Assembly (NCBI GenBank): GCA_002482645.1
Contig: DLGJ01000012.1
Coordinates: forward strand, 124,001 to 188,000
DNA: 64,000 bases
Reading direction: 5' to 3'
Source: Hyphomicrobiaceae bacterium UBA7697
Lineage (GTDB): Bacteria > Pseudomonadota > Alphaproteobacteria > Rhizobiales > Methyloligellaceae
Notes under the pieces: model-generated
Told to the model about the DNA's origin: nothing
The model's input: the letters and a program-made list of their open reading frames with translations, nothing else
Databases searched by the model: none
Made by a program: the position numbers and the translations under genes
Shown: one piece after another, positions 47,109 through 57,523 of the stretch
How positions within the stretch are numbered: the stretch's first letter is position 1
Layout of the letters: each line of letters begins with the position of its first letter

Positions 47109-47984
47109 ATGACAAAGGCAGTGCTCGGCATTATCGGCGGTTCGGGGCTTTACGATCTGCCCGGACTTCAGAACGTGCGCGAGGAGCGGATCGAGAGTCC
47201 TTGGGGCGAGCCGTCGGCGGCGCTGCGGAGCGGCGACATCGGCGGTCTCCCGATCGTCTTCCTGTCGCGTCACGACAGGGGGCATCGGCTCTCGCCGACG
47301 GACATCAACTACCGCGCCAATATCGACGTGATGAAGCGGGCGGGCGTGACCGATCTCGTCTCGCTGTCGGCCTGCGGTTCCTACAAGGAAGAGCTGCCGC
47401 CAGGCACGTTCGTCATCGTCGACCAGTTCGTCGACCGGACGCACAACCGCCCCACGTCGTTCTTCGGCACGGGCTGCGTGGCCCATGTGTCCATGGCCCA
47501 TCCGACAGCGCCGCGCCTTCGCATGCGCATCGCGGAGGCGGCGGAAGCCGAAGGGATTCCGTTCGTCCGCGACGGCACCTATGTGTGCATGGAAGGACCT
47601 CAGTTCTCCACGCTTGCCGAGAGTCTGACCTATAAGGGCCTCGGCTATTCGGTGGTTGGCATGACGAACCTGCCCGAGGCGAAGCTCGCCCGCGAAGCGG
47701 AGCTCTGTTACGCCACCGTGGCCATGGTCACGGATTTCGATTGCTGGCATGCGGATCACGACGCGGTCACGGTGCAGGACATCATCCGCGTGCTCACCGC
47801 CAATGCCGAGAAGGCGGCGCGTCTCGTCGGCAGGCTCGCCCGGGATTTTCCGCGCGAGCACGAACCTTGTCCCGCCGGGTCGGACCGCGCGCTCGATACC
47901 GCGATCATCACCGCTCCGGAGGCGCGCGATCCGGAGCTCCTGAAAAAGCTCGATGCCGTCGCGGGCCGTGTCCTGAACGGTTAG
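47109..47984 (+). CDS. mtnP: S-methyl-5'-thioadenosine phosphorylase
   Basis: Splits methylthioadenosine (MTA) with phosphate into adenine and 5-methylthioribose 1-phosphate. 291 residues of the trimeric purine-nucleoside-phosphorylase type: GIIGGSGLYDLPGL, LSRHDRGHRLSP, NYRANIDVMKRAGV, CMEGPQFSTLAES and VGMTNLPEAKLARE. Ribosome site AGAGGG. Followed by apt and mtnA, which use its two products, so the three form a salvage unit. Confidence 0.96.
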   Translation: MTKAVLGIIGGSGLYDLPGLQNVREERIESPWGEPSAALRSGDIGGLPIVFLSRHDRGHRLSPTDINYRANIDVMKRAGVTDLVSLSACGSYKEELPPGTFVIVDQFVDRTHNRPTSFFGTGCVAHVSMAHPTAPRLRMRIAEAAEAEGIPFVRDGTYVCMEGPQFSTLAESLTYKGLGYSVVGMTNLPEAKLAREAELCYATVAMVTDFDCWHADHDAVTVQDIIRVLTANAEKAARLVGRLARDFPREHEPCPAGSDRALDTAIITAPEARDPELLKKLDAVAGRVLNG

Positions 47985-48085
47985 GGCGGCCGGCGGGTTC
48001 TGGCCAGCCGGTCCCCGTTCCGATATCAAGGCTTCCGCGTTCTCGCCCACTTTCGGCTTTCGGGCCGCAGGGAGATTCAGATCCA

Positions 48086-48625
48086 ATGACCACAGACATC
48101 GACCTCAAGGCCCTCGTGCGGACCATCCCCGACTATCCGAAGCCCGGCATCATGTTTCGCGACGTGACGACGCTGTTCGGCCATCCGTCGGGCTTTCGTG
48201 TGTCGGTGGAGAAACTCGTGACCCCGTTCCGAGAGCAGCGGGTGGAAGCCGTGGCGGGGATCGAGGCTCGCGGGTTCATTCTCGGCGGCGCCGCGGCGGA
48301 TCGTTTGCATTGCGGCTTCGTGCCCATCCGCAAAAAGGGCAAGCTGCCCCATAAGGCCATCGGTCAGGATTACGAGCTGGAATATGGCGTGGACGTCATC
48401 GAGGTCCACGAGGATGCGTTGAGCCCCGGCGAGCCGGTCCTGTTGGTCGACGATCTGATCGCGACGGGCGGTACGGCGGTCGCGGCCGTGAAGCTGCTGC
48501 GCCGGCTCAAGGCGGAGGTCGTGGGCGCGGCCTTCGTGATCGACCTGCCGGACCTCGGAGGTTGTGCGCGCCTTGCCGAGATCGGCGTGCCCTGTCATAC
48601 GCTGGTGTCGTTCGACGGCGACTAG
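48086..48625 (+). CDS. apt: Adenine phosphoribosyltransferase
   Basis: Makes AMP from adenine and PRPP; here it would salvage the adenine released by MtnP. 179 residues: IPDYPKPGIMFRD at the N-terminus, GIEARGFILG, RKKGKLPHK, and the PRPP loop VLLVDDLIATGGTA. ATG 48086 has GGGAGA upstream. It lies about 100 bases after mtnP and 40 before mtnA on the same strand. Confidence 0.96.
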   Translation: MTTDIDLKALVRTIPDYPKPGIMFRDVTTLFGHPSGFRVSVEKLVTPFREQRVEAVAGIEARGFILGGAAADRLHCGFVPIRKKGKLPHKAIGQDYELEYGVDVIEVHEDALSPGEPVLLVDDLIATGGTAVAAVKLLRRLKAEVVGAAFVIDLPDLGGCARLAEIGVPCHTLVSFDGD

Positions 48626-48664
48626 CCTCTCTACGCGTCCGGCCTGGTGTGCTAAGGCGGTGCC

Positions 48665-49744
<1,080 letters not shown>

Positions 49745-49810
49745 CGCCGGGAGGCGCCGCCGCTGGGTGTCCTCCGGATTCCGGTAGTCCGCTGGAAGGA
49801 GGCCAGGTGG

Positions 49811-51091
49811 ATGGAGCCGCACGACCTGACGTCCGATGCGCTCCAGTTCGGCATCGCGATTCTGCTCGGCGCGCTGGTCGGCATCGAACGCGAGAAGCAC
49901 CGCGAAGAACGGAAGGCCAAGACCGAACAGGCGGCGGGGCTGCGGACCTTCATTCTCCTGGCCATGTTCGGCGCTTGCGCGGGCTGGCTGTCCCGAACGT
50001 CGGACTCCAACTGGGTGCTGGCCGCGGGTGTGCTGATTGCCGGTGCGTTCGTGGTGGCCGGCTATGTGGTGACGACGCGCGGTCAGACGCAGTCTCTCGG
50101 GCTCACGACGGAAATCGCGTCGCTTGTCGTGTTCCTTCTCGGCGCGATCGTGACGTTGGGCGGGGCGGAAATCGCCATCGGCCTTGCCGTCATCACCACG
50201 GCTGTCCTTGCCTACAAGGACCCCATGCATGGCTTCGTGAAGCAGCTCGGCTGGAACGACGTCTATTCCGGCTTGCAGCTGCTTATCGCGACGTTCGTCG
50301 CGTTGCCGCTTCTGCCCGACAAGCCGGTCGATCCTTGGGGGGCGCTCAATCCCTACCAACTGTGGCTGCTGGTGATCCTGATTTCCGGTCTGTCGCTGGT
50401 CGGCTATGCGCTCACGCGCTGGCTCGGGCCGGGCAAGGGCGCGCTCATCACCGGGTTCGCGGGCGGCTTGGTTTCCTCGACGGCCGTGACGGTCTCCTTC
50501 GCGCGGGAAGCACGCACCAATCCGGCGAATACGACCGCTTTCGCGAGCGGCATCCTCGTTGCCTGGGCGATCATGTTCGTGCGCGTCTTGGTCATCGTTA
50601 GCGTCGTCAACCGTGCGCTGCTCGGTCCGCTTCTCGTTCCCTTCGTCGCGGTGGCGGCGGTCGGCGCCGGAGCGGCCGCGCTGCTCTTCTATAGGCGCAG
50701 CATGAAGACCCGCCCGGTCAACGCCCGGACGGACATTCGTGTCGCGAATCCGTTCAGCGTGGCATCGGCGGCCAAGTTCGCGGCCTTCTTCGCGGTTGTC
50801 CTTGTCGCGGTGAAAATCGCGCAGGAGAACTTTTCCAGCAGCGGCGTCTACGTGGTCGCGGCGCTGGCCGGGCTGACGGACGTGGACGCGATCACACTCT
50901 CCATGTCGGAGCTTGCGAGCCGCGGCGATGTTCGCGTGGCCGTTGTCGCCATCGTGATCGCGGCGTTGGTCAACACGGGGGTGAAATGCGCGATCGCCTT
51001 CGTCGTTGGCGGCGTGGCCTTGGGGAAGCCGCTTCTATGGGCGACGATGGCGATGCTCGCCGCCGGTTTTGCGAGCGTCTTGCTCGTGTAA
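49811..51091 (+). CDS. MgtC/SapB N-terminal and DUF4010 membrane protein
   Basis: 426-residue polytopic membrane protein. The N-terminal third is MgtC/SapB-like (GIAILLGALVGIEREKH, GLRTFILLAMFG), with four helices. The C-terminal two thirds match DUF4010: GLSLVGYALTRWLG, GFAGGLVSSTAVTVSFAR and ALAGLTDVDAITLSMSEL. About twelve to thirteen helices in all. Function is unsettled; such proteins are suspected transporters or regulators. A strong ribosome site (AAGGAGG) precedes ATG 49811, and a terminator follows. Confidence 0.92.
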   Translation: MEPHDLTSDALQFGIAILLGALVGIEREKHREERKAKTEQAAGLRTFILLAMFGACAGWLSRTSDSNWVLAAGVLIAGAFVVAGYVVTTRGQTQSLGLTTEIASLVVFLLGAIVTLGGAEIAIGLAVITTAVLAYKDPMHGFVKQLGWNDVYSGLQLLIATFVALPLLPDKPVDPWGALNPYQLWLLVILISGLSLVGYALTRWLGPGKGALITGFAGGLVSSTAVTVSFAREARTNPANTTAFASGILVAWAIMFVRVLVIVSVVNRALLGPLLVPFVAVAAVGAGAAALLFYRRSMKTRPVNARTDIRVANPFSVASAAKFAAFFAVVLVAVKIAQENFSSSGVYVVAALAGLTDVDAITLSMSELASRGDVRVAVVAIVIAALVNTGVKCAIAFVVGGVALGKPLLWATMAMLAAGFASVLLV

Positions 51092-51102
51092 ACCGCAACA
51101 AA

Positions 51103-51130
51103 AAACGCGGCACCGGGAGGCGCCGCGTTT
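51103..51130. terminator. Bidirectional terminator
   Basis: AAACGCGGCACC (51103-51114) pairs with GGCGCCGCGTTT (51119-51130) with a single mismatch. It is flanked by A's and T's, between the DUF4010 gene and the convergent Tyr-rich protein gene. Confidence 0.75.
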
Positions 51131-51161
51131 CTTCGGAACTCGATGTCGACCGTTCGATCGC

Positions 51162-51470
51162 TTAGATGCCGACATAGACGCCGACGCCCGGGCGCCGCCA
51201 GTAGTACGGCCGTGCGTACGGGCGGTAATAGGGGCGTCCATAGTAGCGATAAGGCCTGTAATACGGGCGGCGATAATACCCGTAAGGCCTATAGTACGGC
51301 CGACGGTAGTACCGTTTCTTGTACCACCTCTTGACCGGGATCACTTCCGATGCCGCGCCGGTGGCGTGGTTCAGAGCCGCCGCGGCAGGGACTGCCGAGG
51401 CGGGTTTGGGGGCGGAAACAACGAAAAGGGCGATGAGCCCCAAGAAGCCCGCATACAGAATTGAGCGCAT
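51162..51470 (-). CDS. Secreted Tyr/Arg/Pro-rich repeat protein
   Basis: 102-residue exported protein. Signal MRSILYAGFLGLIALFVV to ASA (about 26), a short alanine-rich linker, then a highly basic and aromatic repeat region built from RPYYRPY units (at least five), ending RPGVGVYVGI. Start ATG 51470 has GAGGT at 5 bases; the longer frame upstream to 51563 lacks support. The YRPY repeats suggest surface binding of anionic polymer or an adhesive or structural role; no enzyme motif is present. Confidence 0.72.
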   Translation of the reverse strand: MRSILYAGFLGLIALFVVSAPKPASAVPAAAALNHATGAASEVIPVKRWYKKRYYRRPYYRPYGYYRRPYYRPYRYYGRPYYRPYARPYYWRRPGVGVYVGI

Positions 51471-51666
51471 AAGGTACCTCGCGTACGAATATGACCCTTC
51501 CTCGGTAAACCCTAAAGGTGGGGGCTCGTTCCGCAAAAGGGAACCCATTTCGTTGAAATTCATGAATCTCCCGGCGTTGCGCCGGCACCGGGCAAGGCCG
51601 GAGCCGGACCGCTTTCTTGAGGAGACGGCCCGGTTCCAAGCAGGTTTCGCGGTGACGCGTTCCGCG

Positions 51667-51903
51667 CTAAGCCAGCATCATCACGGCGAAGAAGCCGAGC
51701 GTCGCGGCCGCTGCGGTCGGCGCCATCCACCCCATGACCCCATGTCCGTTCGTCCAGAAACCCGCACGTGACGGCGGCTGGCTCATGACGGGCTGCGCGC
51801 CGGCGGCGGCCACGAGCGAGGCCGCATGTTTCGCGTGCCATTTCGGTCCCGGCCCGCGCATGTAGTGCTGCTCGGGCTTATATGCGTTTAGGAATTTCCC
51901 CAC
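51667..51903 (-). CDS. Small tail-anchored hypothetical protein
   Basis: 78 residues from GTG 51903, chosen because GAGGGAGA lies 6 bases upstream. The N-terminal half is hydrophilic (KFLNAYKPEQHYMRGPGPKW); the C-terminus is one membrane helix (about 58-77, MAPTAAAATLGFFAVMML). I recognise no family. Alone between the Tyr-rich gene (same strand) and the aldolase-dehydrogenase fusion (divergent). Confidence 0.6.
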   Translation of the reverse strand: MGKFLNAYKPEQHYMRGPGPKWHAKHAASLVAAAGAQPVMSQPPSRAGFWTNGHGVMGWMAPTAAAATLGFFAVMMLA

Positions 51904-52068
51904 GACGGTGTCTCCCTCATCCCTAAGCACCCCTTAATGGCTGATTATCCGGTCGAATTTGTTTCGAATCCGTATCGCTTCGGGGCCGAAATGTGGTTTT
52001 TTCGACACAGGCGGGAAAAATAAGATCCCGTCTTGCCGCGCCCCGCGAAACTTGCCAAAACCCGCGCC

Positions 52069-54114
52069 ATGAAGAGCCAATGGAACGACGACGACGCGAA
52101 GCGTGCGGTGGAGGCCTACGGCGCCGAGGGCGTCAATGAGGACATCGCGCTGCGCGTATACACGACGCGCTTGATCGGCCGCGATCCGATGCTTGTCCTG
52201 CATGGCGGCGGCAACACGTCGGTCAAGACGCGCGGCGCCGACGATCTCGGTCACGAGCACGACGTGATCGCCGTCAAGGGCTCCGGCGCGGACATGGCGG
52301 ATATGGAGCCTTGGGGCCTTCCGGCCGTGAAGCTCGGACCGTTGCGGGAAATGCGCGCGCTGGACTCGTTGTCCGACGAGGCCATGGTCAACGTGCAGCG
52401 GCTCAACCTCTTGAATGCATCGGCGCCCAATCCGTCCGTCGAGACGCTGCTCCACGCCTTCCTGCCGCATAAGTTCGTGGACCACACCCATGCGGCGGCG
52501 GTCCTGTCGTTGGTGGACCAACCCGGCGGCGATGCCCTGGCCCGCGAGGTCTACGATGGGCGGATGGGCATCGTGCCCTATATCGCACCGGGGTTCGATC
52601 TCGCCAAAGCCGCGGCCGAAGTCTTCGATCAAAAGCCCGATGTCGAAGGGCTGATCCTGCACAAGCACGGCATCTTCACGTTCGGCGACACCGCCCGCGA
52701 CGCTTACGAGCGCATGATCGAAATGGTGTCGCTCGCCGAGAGCCGTTTGCGTCAGGGGCGCCCCGTCGTGTTTCAGGCGGGGCAATTGCCGCCGGCGCTT
52801 GCCCCGGCGGCGGAGATCGCGCCGGTGTTGCGCGGTGCTTGCGCCATTCATCATCCGGGCCAGGAACCGACGCGCTTCATCGCCGAGTTTCGGACGGGCC
52901 CCGAAATCCTCGACTACGTGAATGGCGCCGAGCTCGCGTCCTATAGCCAGCGCGGGGTCGTCACGCCCGATCACATCATCCGGACGAAGAACAAGCCGCT
53001 CGTCGTGCCGGTGCCCGAGGCAGGGCAGCTCGACGGCTTCGCGCAGGCCGTCCAGGCCGCGGTCGAAACGTTCGTGGCCGAGTACGACGTCTATTTCACG
53101 CGGGAGAACGAGGCGGCGGGCGGCACCAAGACCAAGCTCGACCCCATGCCGCGCGTGATCCTCGTGCCGGGGCTCGGCCTGTTCGGTCTCGGCCGTTCGG
53201 CCAAGGACGCGGCTATCGCCGGCGATCTCGCCGAGAATACGGTGCGGGTCGTGACGGATGCCGAGGCCATCGGGCGGTACGATCCTTTGCCCGAAAGCGA
53301 TTTGTTCGCTCTGGAATATTGGAGCCTGGAGCAGGCCAAGCTGAAAGGCCAGGTGGCCAAGCCGCTCACGGGGCAGGTGGCGGTCGTCACCGGCGCGGGC
53401 GCGATCGGCACGGCGACGGCCAAGGCGCTGGCCGGCGACGGGGCCGCCGTGGCGGTGTTCGACATCGACGGCGATGCCGCGACGGACGCGGCGCGGGCGG
53501 TCAAGGGGCTTGGCGTTGCCTGCGATGTGACCAATCCCGGCGACGTCTCCCGTGCTTTCGCCGCCGTGTGCGAGCGCTTCGGCGGCGTCGATATTCTGGT
53601 GTCGAATGCGGGCGCGGCCTGGCAGGGGCGCATTGGCGATGTCCCGGACGAGGTGCTGCGCAAGAGTTTCGAGCTCAATTTCTTCGCCCATCAAACGGTC
53701 GCGCGCGAAGCGGTACGGATTATGCTGAAGCAGGGCACCGGCGGGGCGCTCCTGTTCAACATCTCCAAGCAAGCGGTCAATCCCGGCCAGAATTTCGGTC
53801 CCTACGGTTTGCCGAAGGCGGCGACCATGCTGCTCATGCGTCAATATGCGCTCGACTACGGCGCCGACGGCATCCGCTCCAACGGTGTCAATGCCGACCG
53901 CATCCGCAGCGGACTGCTTACCGGCGAAATGATCGCGGCCCGTTCGAAGGCACGGGGGCTTTCCGAGACCGACTACATGTCCGGAAATCTTCTGCATGCG
54001 GAGGTCACGGCCGAGGACGTGGCCCAGGCGTTCCTGGCCCTCGCCAAGGCGCGCAAGACCACGGGTCATGTGGAGACGGTGGACGGCGGAAATATCGCCG
54101 CCGCCCTGCGCTGA
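52069..54114 (+). CDS. Class II aldolase / short-chain dehydrogenase fusion (RhaD-AdhC type)
   Basis: 681-residue bifunctional protein, usually annotated as rhamnulose-1-phosphate aldolase/alcohol dehydrogenase. Residues 1-400 are a zinc class II aldolase: GGGNTSVK (46-53), E125, zinc ligands HTH (139, 141) and LHKHGIFTFG (H200). Residues about 432-681 are an SDR with TGAGAIG (441-447), NNAG-like SNAG (512-515), S566, Y579 and K583. It would cleave a ketose 1-phosphate to DHAP plus an aldehyde and then oxidise or reduce the aldehyde. No rhamnose genes are nearby, but mtnP/mtnA are 2.3 kb upstream. Start ATG 52069 is preferred to TTG 52033; neither has a clear ribosome site. Confidence 0.9.
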   Translation: MKSQWNDDDAKRAVEAYGAEGVNEDIALRVYTTRLIGRDPMLVLHGGGNTSVKTRGADDLGHEHDVIAVKGSGADMADMEPWGLPAVKLGPLREMRALDSLSDEAMVNVQRLNLLNASAPNPSVETLLHAFLPHKFVDHTHAAAVLSLVDQPGGDALAREVYDGRMGIVPYIAPGFDLAKAAAEVFDQKPDVEGLILHKHGIFTFGDTARDAYERMIEMVSLAESRLRQGRPVVFQAGQLPPALAPAAEIAPVLRGACAIHHPGQEPTRFIAEFRTGPEILDYVNGAELASYSQRGVVTPDHIIRTKNKPLVVPVPEAGQLDGFAQAVQAAVETFVAEYDVYFTRENEAAGGTKTKLDPMPRVILVPGLGLFGLGRSAKDAAIAGDLAENTVRVVTDAEAIGRYDPLPESDLFALEYWSLEQAKLKGQVAKPLTGQVAVVTGAGAIGTATAKALAGDGAAVAVFDIDGDAATDAARAVKGLGVACDVTNPGDVSRAFAAVCERFGGVDILVSNAGAAWQGRIGDVPDEVLRKSFELNFFAHQTVAREAVRIMLKQGTGGALLFNISKQAVNPGQNFGPYGLPKAATMLLMRQYALDYGADGIRSNGVNADRIRSGLLTGEMIAARSKARGLSETDYMSGNLLHAEVTAEDVAQAFLALAKARKTTGHVETVDGGNIAAALR

Positions 54115-54262
54115 GCCAGCGGCTTCCGCGGGTCTAAAGGGACTTTTAACCACAAAAGGCGAAGCTGCCTCGACACGCCAAGCGGCGTCTTCCGCTGCGC
54201 CGGCGTGCGCCGGTGTCCGTTCGGTGCCGGGTGGGTGCTTGCTATTGCCAGTTGAGAGTCCA

Positions 54263-55504
54263 ATGGATCTCCGAAAGAAGCTGTCTTTCTTTTTCGCTGT
54301 GACGGCCATTGCCTCCGTGATCGTGACGGTCGCTTTTCAAATGGTCATGCCGGGGGTCGGTGGCGCTATCCTGCTGGCGCTGCTTGTGGCAGCCGGACTC
54401 GCGGCCGGGTTCGGTTATCTTTACGGCCGGTCGCTTTCGAGCGCATTGGACGGCCTTAGGTCCGTCATACTGCGCCTGACCAAGTGGGATACGACCGGCG
54501 ACGTTCCGCACGTGGCGCGGCGCGACGAGGTCGGAGCTCTGGCCAAGGCGCTCGAAGCGTTCCAGGCCGACGCCGTCAGCTGGAGCGAGTCGCATCAGAG
54601 CGAACAAGACAGCCAGATCGAGGGCCGGCTCGCATCCCAAAAGCGGACCGAAGAGCTGATACACCAGTTCCGGGGGTCGATCGCCGGCATTCTTGGAGCC
54701 TTCGCCGAAAGCGCCAAGAAGATGGATGCGACCGCCCGGGTTCTGTCGAGCGTGGCCACCGACACGAACGAACGCGTCACCGTCGTCGCGTCCGCATCGG
54801 ACGAAGCCTCGGCGAATGTACAGTCCGTCGCCGCGACGGCCGAGGAACTGGCCATGTCGTTCAGCGACATCGGCTCCCGCGTCGCCACGGCCAGCAATAT
54901 CGTGGACCAAGTGACGGAGAACGCGCGCACCGCCAACCAAAAGGTTCAGGGCCTCAGTAGCGCGGCCCAGCGGATCGGCGATGTCGTCAACCTTATCCAG
55001 GACGTCGCCGCCCAATCCAATCTTCTGGCGCTCAATGCCACGATCGAGGCCGCCCGCGCCGGAGAAGCGGGCCGGGGGTTCGCCGTCGTGGCGAGCGAGG
55101 TCAAGGCGCTGGCCGATCAGACGGCAAAGGCGACGGACGACATCAAGAAGCAGATCGACTCCATTCAATCGTCGACCCACAGCGCGGTCGAGGCCATGCA
55201 ATCCATCGTGACCACGATGGGCGACGTGAACAAGAACACGCAGGAGATCGCCGGCGCCGTGCAGCAGCAATCGGCGGCGACATCGGAGATCTCGCATAGC
55301 GTTCGCCAGGCCGCGCGCGGCACCGAGGACGTGACGGCCCATATGCCGGGCGTGACCAAAGCCGTGGACGAAACGAACCAGTCGGCGGAGGAGATGCTGC
55401 AGATCAGCAAGGACCTGTCGCGCCACGGCGAGCAGCTTCGGCACATGGTGGAGAATTTCCTGCGCCGCGTGGCCGCGGCCGACGCGCTGAAGAACGTCGG
55501 CTGA
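54263..55504 (+). CDS. Methyl-accepting chemotaxis-like protein without ligand domain
   Basis: 413 residues. Two adjacent N-terminal membrane helices (about 8-28 and 32-54) are separated by only a short turn, so there is no periplasmic sensor domain. A HAMP-like segment (about 55-110) and a long coiled-coil signalling domain follow, with the conserved hairpin tip VAAQSNLLALNATIEAARAG (about 250-269) and GRGFAVVASEVKALA. It probably senses the cytoplasm or membrane and talks to a CheA/CheW system; no che genes are in the window. The ATG at 54263 follows a weak GAGAG. Confidence 0.9.
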   Translation: MDLRKKLSFFFAVTAIASVIVTVAFQMVMPGVGGAILLALLVAAGLAAGFGYLYGRSLSSALDGLRSVILRLTKWDTTGDVPHVARRDEVGALAKALEAFQADAVSWSESHQSEQDSQIEGRLASQKRTEELIHQFRGSIAGILGAFAESAKKMDATARVLSSVATDTNERVTVVASASDEASANVQSVAATAEELAMSFSDIGSRVATASNIVDQVTENARTANQKVQGLSSAAQRIGDVVNLIQDVAAQSNLLALNATIEAARAGEAGRGFAVVASEVKALADQTAKATDDIKKQIDSIQSSTHSAVEAMQSIVTTMGDVNKNTQEIAGAVQQQSAATSEISHSVRQAARGTEDVTAHMPGVTKAVDETNQSAEEMLQISKDLSRHGEQLRHMVENFLRRVAAADALKNVG

Positions 55505-55546
55505 ACGCCGCCTAGACCGCAACAACCGCATTCAGTACCGCGTATG

Positions 55547-55577
55547 GCCGCCGGGTCGTTTCGTCCCGGCGGCTTTT
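55547..55577 (+). terminator. Terminator after the chemoreceptor gene
   Basis: Perfect 9-bp stem GCCGCCGGG (55547-55555) / CCCGGCGGC (55565-55573) with a 9-base loop and TTTT on the plus strand, 43 bases after the stop codon. Confidence 0.85.
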
Positions 55578-55637
55578 GCGTTTGGCTCCGGTCTGCCGGA
55601 TGGGCTAGCGTCCGTGGTCACATGTGGAGGCCCGTCC

Positions 55638-56378
55638 GTGGGACGAATTGTCCGAGTTTTTCTGTCCGGCGCCTTGGCGCTGCTGCCCATCATGGTCACG
55701 GTGATCGTGACCGCGTGGGTCGGCTCGCTGGTCGCCACCTATGCCGGACCCGGCAGCTTTCTCGGCAATCTCATCACCTCGCTCGGACTCAACATCTATG
55801 GGTCCTCGACCGTCGCTTACTTCATTGGCCTGGGCATCATCCTTGGACTGATCTTCGTGCTTGGACTGCTTGTCGAATCGGGCCTGCGCAATTGGATCTC
55901 CAACAGCTTCGATTGGTTCATGATGCGCATTCCGCTCGTCTCGAACGTCTACGACGTGTCCAAGCGCTTCGTGGCCATCATGGATCGCAACGACGACGGC
56001 GACAGCCTGAAGAGCATGAGCCCGGTCTGGTGCTTTTTCGGCGGGGAAGGCAACGCCGGCGTCCTGGCGCTGATGCCCTCGCACGAGCCGGTGGAAATCG
56101 GCGACAAGAACTACGTGCCCATTTTGGTGCCGTCCGCGCCGGTGCCGTTCGGCGGCGCGCTCATCTATGTCCCGCAGGATTGGGTCAAGCCGGCGGAGGG
56201 TGGCGTCGAACGGCTGATGAATGTCTATGTGTCCATGGGCGTCACGCCGCCCAAGGGGATTTCGCCGGACAGCATGCAGCCCGCCAAGGAGGCAGGGGCC
56301 AAGGAACGCGCACCGGAGAAGGCAGCGCATAAGCGCACGGTCCGGGACAAGACGCCCAGCGCGGAAACGAAGGCCTAA
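55638..56378 (+). CDS. DUF502 family membrane protein
   Basis: 246 residues. Two N-terminal membrane helices (about 5-28 and 50-75) are followed by the DUF502 pattern: WFMMRIPLVSNVYDVSKRF, then VWCFFGG and VLVPSAPVPFGGALIYVP. A charged Lys/Ala-rich tail ends the protein. Function unknown. Start GTG 55638 (protein begins MGRIVRV) has GGAGG 8 bases upstream; the GTG at 55614 is less likely. It overlaps the convergent ychF stop by 4 bases. Confidence 0.88.
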   Translation: MGRIVRVFLSGALALLPIMVTVIVTAWVGSLVATYAGPGSFLGNLITSLGLNIYGSSTVAYFIGLGIILGLIFVLGLLVESGLRNWISNSFDWFMMRIPLVSNVYDVSKRFVAIMDRNDDGDSLKSMSPVWCFFGGEGNAGVLALMPSHEPVEIGDKNYVPILVPSAPVPFGGALIYVPQDWVKPAEGGVERLMNVYVSMGVTPPKGISPDSMQPAKEAGAKERAPEKAAHKRTVRDKTPSAETKA

Positions 56379-57472
56379 TTGGCGAAGCGGAAATGCAGCA
56401 CGTCGCCGTCGTGCACGACGTAGTCCTTGCCCTCGAGGCGCAACTTGCCTGCGTCGCGGGCGCCCGACTCGCCGCCGAGGCCGACATAGTCGTCATAGGC
56501 GATGGTCTCGGCGCGGATGAATCCCTTCTCGAAATCGGTGTGGATCACGCCGGCTGCCTGCGGAGCACGGGTGCCGCGTTCGATGGTCCAGGCCCGCGCT
56601 TCTTTCGGCCCCACGGTGAAGTAGGTCAGGAGATCGAGAAGCTTGTAGCCTTCCCGGATCATCCGGTTGAGGCCGGGTTCATCGAGGCCGAGATCGGCGA
56701 GGTAGGCCAGCCGTTCGTCGGCATCGAGGTCCACGAGCTCGGATTCGATCTTGGCGGAGATGACCACGCAGCCGGCACCTTCGGCATCGGCGCGCTGCTG
56801 AACCGCGTTCGAAAGAGCGTTGCCCGAGGCGGCGGACGCCTCGTCGACATTGCAGACATAGAGAACGGGTTTTGACGTAAGCAGCCCCAGCGTCTGGAAG
56901 GCCTTCCGGTCGTCGTCGTCCTCGATGGCGAAGCGGGCGGGCTTGCCCTCGCGCAGCTTGGCGACGGCCCGCTCCAGAAGCGCCAGGGTCGCCTTTGCAT
57001 CCTTGTCCTGACCGCGGATCTTCTTCTCGAGGGCCGGAATGCGGCGCTCGAGACTGTCGAGATCCGCCAGCATGAGCTCGGTCTCGATCGTCTCGGCATC
57101 GGCGATGGGGTCCACCTTGCCATCCACGTGCACAACGTCGGGGTCCTCGAAGCAACGCAGCACATAGGCGATGGCGTCCACCTCGCGGATATGGGCGAGG
57201 AACTGGTTTCCAAGGCCTTCGCCTTTCGAGGCGCCGCGCACGAGGCCCGCGATGTCCACGAAAGTCAGGCGCGTCGGGATCGTTTGCGCGGATGCGGCGA
57301 TTCCGGCGAGCTTGTCGAGACGCGGGTCCGGCACCGGCACGTCGCCCACATTCGGCTCGATGGTGCAGAACGGGTAGTTGGCGGCCTGCGCCGCCGCGCT
57401 CTGCGTCAGCGCGTTGAAGAGGGTGGACTTGCCGACATTAGGCAGTCCGACGATACCGCATTTGAATCCCAT
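56375..57472 (-). CDS. ychF: Redox-regulated ATPase YchF
   Basis: Obg-family P-loop NTPase that binds ATP, associated with ribosomes and stress response. 365 residues: G1 GLPNVGKST near 9-17, DIAGLVRGASKGEG (G3 and switch), VCNVDE in the G4 position (not NKxD, as expected for an ATP-specific YchF), and a C-terminal TGS domain (about 280-363). GAGGAAC precedes the ATG. Followed on the same strand order by pth and rplY upstream, a translation-linked cluster (rplY-pth-ychF) conserved in many bacteria. Confidence 0.97.
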   Translation of the reverse strand: MGFKCGIVGLPNVGKSTLFNALTQSAAAQAANYPFCTIEPNVGDVPVPDPRLDKLAGIAASAQTIPTRLTFVDIAGLVRGASKGEGLGNQFLAHIREVDAIAYVLRCFEDPDVVHVDGKVDPIADAETIETELMLADLDSLERRIPALEKKIRGQDKDAKATLALLERAVAKLREGKPARFAIEDDDDRKAFQTLGLLTSKPVLYVCNVDEASAASGNALSNAVQQRADAEGAGCVVISAKIESELVDLDADERLAYLADLGLDEPGLNRMIREGYKLLDLLTYFTVGPKEARAWTIERGTRAPQAAGVIHTDFEKGFIRAETIAYDDYVGLGGESGARDAGKLRLEGKDYVVHDGDVLHFRFAN

Positions 57473-57523
57473 CTCGTTCCTCGGTTGATGTGGCCCGTTG
57501 CGCGGGCGGAGCCGTGCCGGTGG

